From Metellina segmentata (taxonomy: Eukaryota; Arthropoda; Arachnida; Araneae; Tetragnathidae), in the NCBI GenBank assembly GCA_947359465.1, contig OX375881.1, forward strand, positions 72,191,914 to 72,255,913: a stretch of 64,000 bases of DNA. Direction: 5' to 3'. The notes beneath the pieces are model-generated. The model did no database searches, was not told where the DNA came from, and saw only the letters and a program-made list of their open reading frames with translations. The position numbers were made by a program, and so were the translations under genes. Shown here piece by piece: positions 24,801-36,800 of this stretch; the stretch's first letter is position 1; the number at the start of each line of letters is the position of its first letter.

Positions 24801-27800
24801 TTGAGAGATTCAGTGGTGATAGTGTACAAGTATTAGAAGTTGCAAGAGCAATGTCATGGCAGGTCCAAACAGGCATACTTCTGGATGAGTGCATCTGTTG
24901 TGAGCTAAATTAACTTTTTGCTTTGTCATGTATTCAGAAGGTATTGAGATTATTATATATAGCTAACGAGTGAAGTTTTTCTCTGATGGAAATATTCACC
25001 ATCATAAGTACCAGTGTGAGGGCAAGGGGACCCAGGAAATGTGTAAAGATTTTACTACTGAAATATATGTCTGTTTTCTAATTTTAAAAGTTTTATGATC
25101 TTGTTGCATCATTGCCCCAAAACGATAGGTTGAAAACAGTACGAATTGTATTCAAGGAGAAGACAACCAACAGTTAATTAAGTTCTTATTATTCAAAGAA
25201 CATTAAGAAATATATACAGTATTTATATCATCACGTTAACTTTGCTACAACCTTATATAAAAGTTTGAAACTCACAGTCCAGCACGGGGAACATACGTCA
25301 ACTTCTGCTCCTCTCTAACCGTCGTCTCCAATGTCCTCTGCTGCAGTCTAAAAATAACCCAACAATAAAGGTTAACTACCAATCAGAGATCTTTTGGATG
25401 AACACCACCTGTTCTGTCAAGTTGTCACTGTGCTCCACAGCTAGTGCCAAAATAAATAACTGGAATATGTTCGGCATTCTGGTGACATAGTGTAGACACC
25501 TGCCCTGCTAGTGACACTTCCTAAAGGTCAAGCACAAGAGTTTCTCACAATGTCACAATCTTATTGTGTTTTTGTAGTGGTTCAATGGGTTTGCCCACTG
25601 TGCTAGCAACTTGCTGATGTAGGTTAAATACACTTTGGGTGTATTTCTCTCTTCTGTGTTAGTAACACTTCTTTTTTGTGTGTATGTCCATTTACTGTAT
25701 TTTGTTTGGTGCAGCTTTTTCAAATATGGCCCTTTGTGCCATAAAACCCAACCAACCATTATATTTATAATGAAGTTAGTTGTACAATAAGTATTCATAT
25801 GAAGAAATTTTTATAATATTAAACATTGTGAGTTCTCAAATCTTTATTTGTTATGAACCACCATTTAACATGGTACTCGACCCAGAATTCATATGCAAGA
25901 ATCTGGTATTTAATGTCTTGTACGCATAAAGAACTTGACAGGCATGCAGGTTTGCTTGAAGTGTTGAACTACCGAGATGCTGAATGTAAGAATCGATGCA
26001 ATAAAAAGCTAAGATAATGGCATGTTCCTTAAAAAACTAGTTCTGTTCTTAACCCTTCTGGGGTTGTCTTGGAAATGTATATCATCAGCTGCAAAAAGTC
26101 AGGAATATCGTGACGTTGAGGTATCTCAACATCAGCAAAATTAGTCAGATTTCAAAACCATTTGGAGGTTTGAGTGTTATATTGATGTTTCAATTTCTAT
26201 TCACATCTGGTTTTTTGTGTGTGTGATGTAGAAAGATAATTACAAAGGTGCTATTAAGAAATATAATTTCATGACATCAGAGGGAATGGGTTTTTAAACC
26301 TAAGTTGGGCTCTACCACAAAAGTAGTGCTAAAAATAAGCTTTCCTTAGCTATAAAATTTTTGTTGATAGACGTGCTCTTATCATTTTGTCAATTTCAGA
26401 TTCAATCGTGTTAGCTTCTGATAATTTTTGTACATTTTATTTCTTATAGGAAATACTGTTTTATGGGAAGATATCCCTTGGTATTTATCATCAGTGACAA
26501 TACTAAAGGTGATAGTGCAGAAAATCGTTTATTTCCTAAAGACCTACAGTTATCCCTGAAAATTGATAACATAAGGTAGGGTTAATTTAGAATTAAAGTT
26601 TAAAATATATTTGACTTTTTGGTAATTTATTTGTACTTTGTAATCAGCTTTGAAGTTGGGGGCTCAGTGAAATGCTGTTCACAAACCATAAACGAAACTA
26701 ATCTTTATAACAATGTAAATAATTGTGATAATAATTGTAGTAGTAAAATTTTCTAACAAAGCGTATTTAATAACTCATAACTTATAAGGCAAGACTTGTT
26801 ATTTTTAACTGTTGTATTTAGACATTTTTCAATCACCAAAATATGAGCTTATTTATTTGTCATAGTTTTAAAATTTCTAAACCTCAAATGCTTTTTCAGT
26901 TTTAATGCGGTTGCACCTACTATGATGATGAAAGTTCTCAACAGGATAAATATATCTTCAAAGGTACTATTAACTATTTACAAGCAAGATATTTAAAATG
27001 ATTTATTCACTTCAAAGAAGTTAATCACCTTCTATTTATTAGGTTGAATCAGTTTATAAGAGATTAAATAAAGCCCAGCTTGAAATCATTGCTGCTGATA
27101 GTAAAGGGGACATTAGAAATGCAATCAACACTATGCAATTTTTATGCATGACACGTAAGTTTAATGTTGCTTTATTCAGGGTGGGCCATGAATCAGCAGC
27201 CCCTGTCTGTCTTGTTGCTGTATGTGGAATATTACATGAAATATTATCTAAAGATGTATGGTATTGACTTAAATTATTCCTTGGCTGCTGTTTGAGTTGG
27301 AGGACGATTGCTGTCGTCTGGCACATGAATTATTGTCCCATATTTTTCAATTAGATTGTCAACATGCCCAGATATTAAGAAAATCTTTGAGGAATTCTAT
27401 GTATGTGCAGCTCACATCATATGAACAGGAAAGCTACTTCTTCTAGCAGAATTGAGCAACCTGGCACATGTCCGTTGAATCCCTGTCTCAAATACACAAG
27501 GCTTCACTGAAGAAGGGACTGAGCAGAGTTGTGGCCTCCTTGTTTGCCAGTCTTGATGATTTGTGATGTTTACTTTTTGAGAAAGGAAAATGTATGCCAA
27601 CAATCCCCAGACAATAGACAAACAGAAAGCAGCCATTTAGTTTGCTTTACAAAACATTTGATATAAGGGAGTATCATAGTAGTTATAACAAGTGTTTCAA
27701 ACTACTCTGCAAATTGCATTGATTTTCAAGATCATTTTCTGTGAAAGGTAGGTGGAGATTCCACATTTTTAAACCATATTTGACGTACAGTAACAAGAAC

Positions 27801-30800
27801 AAGGCATGCTGCTTTTTTGTGGTTTACTCTGTATAAAATAAATGTATATAATTTTATTGGATTGTTAATATTTACTCATAATATGTCTAATCTATTGTTA
27901 ATTTCATGATTGCTTTATTTAAATGCAGAATCTGTGTCAACAACAGTGCCTAAAAAAATGGAGCAAGGATCAAACGTAGAAAAATCCAGTGATTGTGTCT
28001 TGAAAAGGGATTCATCTTTGTTTTTGTTTCACGCTCTTGGGAAAATTCTATACTGTAAACGTAATGAAATGTTCAGTTTCTACATACATAATTTGAAGTT
28101 ATTGGTAGTTGAGCTCAATTATTTTACTTTTCTATACATATTTGTAGGTGAACCATGGTTAAAATCAGAAAAGGATACACTACCTAAAAATATGAAGTAC
28201 TTGGAGAGAGATCCTCTTGTTGAAAATGCTGAAGTAAATTCATTTTTTCACGCATCTCTTGTTTTAGAATAAAAATCAAATCAATTTCACATGTTATCAA
28301 TTAATTTGAATAATATTTAGTTTTTATTGATTTCTTTCATAGGATGTGTATGAGAAAACATCTATATCTGCTGATGGTTTTAATTTATTTTTACAAGAGA
28401 ATTATTTACCTTTTATTGAGGACACAAATGTAGCCACAGAATGTTCCAGATGGTTAAGTGAAGCAGATGCTCTTTCTTCTCTGTGGGATGTATGCTTTAT
28501 TATACTAATTTGTATTTGGATACTTCATTATAGTTCCTTTCTTGCTATTAATTTCATACTTTGTAATCAGTCTTTTTTTGTCTGAAAGTATATTTGCTAT
28601 TCCTGAAATAAGACAACATATTATATTTCATTCACTTCAAAATTATATTGTTAGTTAAAAATGGTGAAAACTGTATATGTCTGAAGAGTTTTGATAAAAA
28701 ATTTCTTTCTCATTTATCTTTTGATACTCAAAAACCTTTTATACCAATTCAGTTTAGGACAACATAGTCAATTTTATTCTTAGACTGCTCATGATATTTC
28801 CTGTACACATTTTCATAGGTACTTGTTAAGTTATTGCTTACTTAGTGTATAATCTGTAAGATTATCATGTGCCGGAATTCCATGGAACTCGACAATTCCA
28901 GTTTCGGATTATTTGCATTTGTTTTCTCAAAAAAAACTTCATTTAACCCCCTCCCCTCGAAATTTGCGTTTGCAGTAGTAAAATAGCATATAACTAAATA
29001 GGAATAATTTTTAAAAAAAGGAAAAAACTTTTTAATACAATATAACAAGTTTTAGTTGTAAATCTTCTAATTATTCTATGTGGTATTTACTCTGAACATG
29101 TCCGTTATTTTTTGTTGTTTCATCAATTAGATCCAGGTTTACCTCCTTGTTCAGAAAGATAGAAAAAAGTGAGAAAAACCAAACAACACTGGTTAGCAAA
29201 ATATCTGGATTTTGGACAATTCTGTATTTTTGACGTCCGGATTTGAGACTTTGTACTGTATTGTGTTATAAGCACTAAATAAAATAGGTTTTAAAAATAT
29301 ATGCTAAGAGGACAGTTCCACATTGGTTGTATTTAAATTCAAAGGATTGATACAGAAAAAATCTATTTCTCTACTTTTAAAAAAACTAGGAGTCTCCGCC
29401 CCCTGCTCGCTTACGCTCGCCAACCCCAGGGGATTGCTTCGCAAACCAACACTCCTTTTACATATGCCATTTGGTTTGCTTTGCAAACCAACATTCCTTT
29501 CGCACAGTGAAACTATCTGAATAATTCGCATTATCCTGATTTCACTTTCCGGTTCATGACGTCACAGCGAGAGCTTCGCCCCCTGCTCACTAACGCTCGC
29601 CGAACCTGTTTAGTTTGCTTCGCAAACCAATACCTCTTTCGCAAGTGATTTCACTTTTTTTTACTTTAACACTTAATGCACCCTAAACTAATAGCTGCAT
29701 GAGTAAAAAATCTTCTACATCTTGTTCCCTGTACAATTTTAAGTAAATAGTGTTAATCTCCAAACTTTACGATCTGTACTTTGTACTTTCTTGGTAAACC
29801 GTCTGAGAACAGAGGGAAAAAGCGAGCCTTTTTCCTCGCCAAATAAAAAGAAATCGTTTTTATGGCAATTGTTGCTACGATAAATTTGATATCTGGCAAA
29901 CCCAATAGTAAAAAATACAACCCTCATATGCTCCGCAAAATAAAAAATACGAAATTTGTGTCACCAACTTTTGATTGCATCAAATTTATTTATGAACCAA
30001 TTTTAAAAATAATTGTACCGTAAGAAAGAGTACATTCTGAGGTATACTGCGATATTTAAAAAAATAAAAACTAATAGTAATAAGATATAGATACATCAGT
30101 TGAAAAAAAAGGAACAAAAATGTCCCGATTTTTCCCGAATTTCAAAAAAATATTATCAAGAACCAAATTGAAATTTAAAAAAAAACTCGACAAGCTGCAA
30201 AAATTTACGTTGAGAGGTAATTTTTAAAAAAAACTCACGGGTGAAGACTGAAAATGTGTATGTGTTTTGTTCACTCGCAGAAGAAATTTCGCTACTTCAA
30301 TTTTGACACTTAATAAACCCTAAACTAATAGTCTTATCGGAAAAAAAATCTTATAATTGTCCAGGGAATACGATGAAGAACAAAGCATGTTAATTTCATT
30401 TGTTTCCGATCAGTACTTTCTCGGGAAACCGTCTAAGAATCGAGCTAAACAACACAGTTTTCAATCCTGCGACGGCGGCGGTAACTTTTTTTTAATATAG
30501 AGAGATTAATCATTCCTTTATTTCATTTTGTTCTTTTGAGGTTCAATCCTTGAAAATATGAATTCTTCATAATTCCCTCTGACAATGTTTGTAAAATAAC
30601 TTTCTGATATTCAACTTTGCTGACTTATTGTATAGAAATATGATATTTTAATGTTTCAATAGATCACATAATCTTTTCTTGTTTGTAATTATAATAATTA
30701 ATCTGCAATAATTTTAAGTAAAGAGGAATATTGCTTTTTGGCTGTTAAAGAAATAAACTTATGTTTAAAGAATTATACTTGTTTAAAAAAAAAAAAAAAT

Positions 30801-33800
30801 TTAAACAAGATTTGCTTTTTAAGAATAGAAACTGAAAAAAAAGTTGCTGAATTTCATTTTAAAATATTAGTTTGTGAATTATTTTATTTGATTTATTTAA
30901 ATGGAGGGAAAGTTATAGCTATTTATATAGTTTAAAGATATTAATATTTAATGTTAGTATCAAGCAAAAAATGGTTGTAAGAAATGTTTTGCCCACCTAA
31001 AAGTTCTTGTTTATCTTTATAAAAAAATTACTTCTTAATTTGCCTAAAATAATAACATCTTGTTTTTTTATTCCATTAAATCTTGTAGATGGTTTCATAG
31101 ACTGATTTCATTCACGATTTTATATACTATGATTTCTGCTACTATATGTAAATTGAACTTTGTAATGCAGGACATTTGATACCTGTAAAATCAAGCAGCT
31201 ATAAAAAAATTTAAGTTTTACATTTATGCTTAAAAGTTTTTAAATATGTACTTCTATTGACTATTAATTAGGTTTGCGAGTTTTCATGAAAATTCTTAAA
31301 TCCACAGATTGATAAATTTAAAATTTGAAAACAAATTTCCTTTTATAATGCTTATAAAATTTATTTCTGATCTATTGATAAAGCAAGCTTATATCTACAT
31401 GCAATCGAGATTTTAAAATCAAATTAGATTATTGAATTTTAAATCTACTTTTTTATCTACTATAATTATTGATTAACATATTTAGAAAGATAATATATAT
31501 TTTTTTAAAGAAATTTTGGTAAAATGTATAATTGTTCATTTTTGAAACTTTCTTTAGACCCGAGAAACCATGAATGATTATTCAGTTTCCTTAGCTGCTC
31601 GAGGATTGATGTTTAATCTGGTGCCTTGCAACATTGCTGGTAGGCGCTGGAGATCATTGCACAAACCTCAATACTATGAATGCAACTCAAAAGTTAGTTT
31701 TATGTTATAATCTTTGGCAAAAAAAAAAAATGTTTTTCATCATGTAAATATTTTTTTTTCTTGACAGAAAAACAGTAGTGCATATTCCTTGAAGCAAACC
31801 TTCAAAGGTTAGTTATTATTTCGTAATTCATTCCTTTATAAACTGTCTTACTGAAAATTGGTCCACCTATTCTTTTGATGAATTATTAACACTAAAATAT
31901 CCTTTTAAAGTATATAAAATTTGTTATTTATATTTAATTTATTTGGAGCAATGATGTAGGTTTCTGTGAACTTATGAAATTATGTTCCCTAGAAATGAAA
32001 GCTGAATTAATTTAACTCTGTTAACATTGTGTGGTGTTAAATACAATTAAATCTGTAAACATTTATCTAAAGTGATTGTTTTTGTTGCGAAGAATTCTAA
32101 GGAATTTAATGCAAAACTATCATTTAGAAATCTGAAAAATTTAATGATGTGCAAATTACATATTCACTTATTTCTCTTTATAGTAATAAGCAGTTTAATA
32201 TTCTTTAAACTTGCATTTAAAGTTATATAAATGAGAAAGACTGCCTTTTACAACAAAAGTACAGAAATACTGATTTAAATTTGTATTGTGTCAAGATTTT
32301 TTCGTTTTTGCATTTCTCTAATGTGACACGAAAAGGCCTCATTTGTATTGTTGTAACAATGACTAGATCAAGCATCATGTGATTCTATTGGTGAATCGTA
32401 TCTGCTGATGGAAAGTAAATGTTTTCACTGGATTTAAATTAAAACAAATGTGATAAGGGATTTCAAATTTACACATTTAAAATAACTTGAAGATGTACTG
32501 CATTGTTACATTCATAATAAATATACACTTGATCAGTTATCAAATGGATCTTTAGAGTTGAGATGAAGAGAAAAAATTAACAAGAAGCAAACAGTGTTCT
32601 AAAACAATTACCTAGAGCACAAAGTTTCAACGTTGAATTGTCTGAGAGGTCCACATGCACCACCTTGCTACCTGCTGTCTTCCCTGTATGACTTCTGATA
32701 AATTATGGCCTTCTTGACTAATAAAATCTTTCCAGATCATTTTATTCTGAAAAATGGACCGATATAATCTTTCTAAAGGATTCTAATCTAAGGAAAGATA
32801 AAGAATGAGCCAATATAATCATTCCAAAGGGCTATTCTAAAGAGAGGAGCAATATAATTGTTCTAACGGTTAAAAGAATATTGGTTCTATAAAAATATAT
32901 TTAGAAAAATGTTGTTATTGCGTATTTATTATTTATGTTAGTACAATTTTTGTGTTTGAATTTATTGTGTTGTGGGGTAAAAGCAATAGTACATTGGTTT
33001 GAAATCTTGTGATCCTCAGTTGGTTAATGTAATTTAAAATCACTTTATTTTACAAATACTTTGGCAGTTGCGTTTTGTATGAAAAATATTGAGCATAAAT
33101 TAAAACAAAGTTAATTTGAAGTATATTATGCTAAAAACCCTCTTTGAATGCTTTGAATATCTAGTAATTCCTTTGTATTCAATCAATTCTTTTGAAGTAT
33201 TCAATATGTGATTAAAAAGCTGTACAGAAAGTTTTGCAATTTGCGTAATAACATGATTTCTAAATCAGGTAGTTTTATTTAGATTGGCTTCCCAATCAAC
33301 CTTAAATTATCATAATCTCTCTATATTAAAAAAATGTTACCGCCACCGTAGGATTGAAAACTGTGTTGTTTAGCTCAATTCTTAGACGGTTTCCCGAGAA
33401 AGTACTGATCGGAAACAATTGAAATTAACATGCTTTGTTCTTCATCGTATTCCCTGGACAATTATAAGATTTTTTTTCCGATAAGACTATTAGTTTAGGG
33501 TTTATTAAGTGTCAAAATTGAAGTAGCGAAATTTCTTCTGCGAGTGAGCAAAACACATACACATTTTCAGTCTTCAGCCGTGAGTTTTTAAAAAAATTAC
33601 CTCTCAACGTAAATTTTTGCAGCTCGTCGAGTTTTTTTTTTTTGAAATTTCAATTTCTTCTTGATAATATTTTTTTGAAATTCGGAAAAAATCGGGACAT
33701 TTTTGTTCTATTTTTTTCAACTGATGTATCTATAACTTATTACTATTAGTTTTTATTTTTTTAAATATCGCAGTATACCTCAGAATGTACTCTTTCTTAC

Positions 33801-36800
33801 GGTACAATTATTTTTTGTTGCGAGCAAGGGGCGGAGCCCCCTAGTTCTTTAAATAAAATGACACATTTTTATTCGAATATTTGTTATTATTTTTAGTTGA
33901 AAACTATTAGTTTTTTATCAAATGTGTTTTGTTTTCCAGGAACAAGTCTTAGTATGAGAGAGTTGCAAATTGATTTAATCCCCTTTGTTTCAAAATTGTA
34001 CTCCATAGGTCTTTCTCAAGGTATTTTAATTTCAAATTTTTTAATTAAAATTGCTAAAATTTGCTTTATTAATTTGTCTTTGTGTCTGCAGCTCAAGTGT
34101 CCTTGGCCAAGGAAGTTGGAGTAATGAATGTTAAAAGAAGTACTAGGTAACATTACAAATTTGTTTTGAAGAAATTATTTTCTGTTGAATAATAGTAAAA
34201 AGTTATTATTTTTAGTTAGTTATTTTTCTGATAATACTCTCCACTTTCTGAAAAATCTGAGTTAATGCTGGTAACAAAATTATAATATGGAAAGCCAGGG
34301 TGTCAAGATTTAAATCACTTGATGTAAATCAACGATTAAAATCATGATTTTAATCAAATGATTTTTTTTTTTAATCATTGATTTAAATCACAACTAATCT
34401 TACATTTTTATAACTAAGTAAATACACCCTAAAAAATCACAGAATTTGTCAAATGCTTTGAACTTTCTGCACTCTTGGTGATTTCAGCACTAATGACTGA
34501 GCTTTTAAAAGAAATGTTTGGCACTGGACACTTGCAAATAATCTGAGGTGTCTATGGACTAAGTAATCTGTTGAGTGTTGAATCAGGGATTCTGCCAAAC
34601 AGTAAAGTAAAAAATAAGTTGACATCTATTTGAAAGTTTTTACAATGTTCATGCATAATTTTATGTTACAAACAATAAAGCAGTAGGCCTACATCTACGT
34701 AAATGTCAAGACAGCCAAAGAAAATCCCCCACAAAGTAGGCCTAAACTACTTGTTACCCCTTTAATTGAGACATAAATACAAAATAACACAATTAATGTG
34801 ATTAATAATTTATTAAATAAAAAAATTCAACTGAGCTTTCTATTTGAAAGGATGAAAGTTTAAACACTATGAACATCTTTTATTTTGAAATATGCACCCT
34901 GAAACAGTCACCTTTCACTTTAAGAGTAGTGACCCATAACAACTATTTATTTAATCAAACTAATTTATGTATCACTTACACTTACTGATACATTTGTTAA
35001 TATGATGATGTTAATTTACTCAATAAAAACTATGTAGGATGTCAACTTGTGTTTTAAATGTATTACCATGTAACACGCAATGATTTTTAGTAAAATAAAT
35101 ATTCATTTACCACATCACAAATTCCGACTATTTACTTAAATAAATATTGGTTACATGTCATGTCAGAAATTCAATTTTTTATTTAACAAATTTATAGGCC
35201 CTACAGAAATTTAAGTAAAAAAATCCGATTTTTGATTTAAATCACAAATAAATCCGATTAATTGATTTTTTTTACACCCTGTGGAAAACTACTTATAGGA
35301 ATTCCCCAAATAATAACACAGATGGCAGCACAAGATTATGCAGTCAGTGAAGCTATCTAACTACTTTTCTACTATAAAAGTCTCTTTATCTCGAAACAGT
35401 GTTTAATGGACTTACACCACTTCAGCTTTAAACTGCTCATATATATATCTATATACGTATATACACTAGTCACTGCGTGACCAGCAAGGCGTTACCCGTG
35501 ACAATTCCAAAAGGGTTGAAAACATTGGTTCAAGGAAGAAAAAAACTAATATATTCATTTTAAAATGTTTTACTATAAATTTGAAAATTAGGACTGGACA
35601 CAAAAATTTAGGACTACCTGTGTGCCAAATTTCAAACAAAAAACGAAAAGGCTCGCCGATTACTGGTGATTGCTACACAGTTCCAAAACTGATCGCAATA
35701 CCCATTGTGTTGGTCCGGCATAGTGCTAATTAAATACCTATCAAAAACAATTGCGAAGACGATTCCAAAGGATGTAAAAGTCGTGACATCATTGTCTAAT
35801 GCGCAAATATTCATATACCAAAAAAAAGTTACAGTTGAAAAATTATTTATTTAAAAAAAATCAAATGTAAGGTATTGATCTAATGTAAAATTTTTAGCAG
35901 ATTTCAAATCGATTAAAATTTGTACTCTATCTTTAACAATCTAGAAGATAGAAGAAAGAACCACATAACTCCAGTTAAAACTGTTTATTGGTTTTGTTCA
36001 TCCACTGAAATCTTTGCTCGGAAAATGAAACAGAAAAAATAAATTCAGAATCTGTGATCTATTTATACTGTTGACATTCTAAAGAAAACAATAATAATTA
36101 AATTCCAATAAATTAATTTTTAAATGTTCTAGATTGAATTTTAAAATTTTGGGCGCAGTAGAAAAATTGCTAAAAATTCGGATTACCTGTGTGCCAAATT
36201 TTATTTCTGTAAGTGCCATAGATTCATCAGAACCATAGTTATCTCATACCAATTAAAAACTAAAGCAAAATTGCATGTATTAGATTGTAATACATGCAAC
36301 ATGTTACAGATTATGAGTAGCCATTTCAATTGTTTTTATTAGGATCCTTCCATGTAAAACAGCTTCTAAGAAACAAATTATGAATTTTACATAAAAATGA
36401 AAAATACACATGAGACGGAAAAAAACATTTACAAATTTAGTAGTATTTGTTGTCTACCATTAAACATTAAAAAAAAAGACATAAACATTTCACTTATAGA
36501 GGACTGTAATTGTGGGATACAAGGCATTAAGGTCAGTATTGCTAACTCGTTAGACTAAAAACAATCCAAATTTCCTTCCCCCATCCCCCAAAAAAATACA
36601 TTTTCAAATCAAAACTACCAGATTTCTGATTTTTTGTAAAACATGCAAAAACAAGTTATTTGTGATTTTCTTCACAGAATTTTTAAATTTTAATGTTTTA
36701 TTTAATGTTAATCAGCTAGGAAAGCCATATTTTTTAGTAAAAATAGCTAGATTTTTACTTTTGCAATAGCTTTTTAAACTACTACAAATCTAATACTAAA

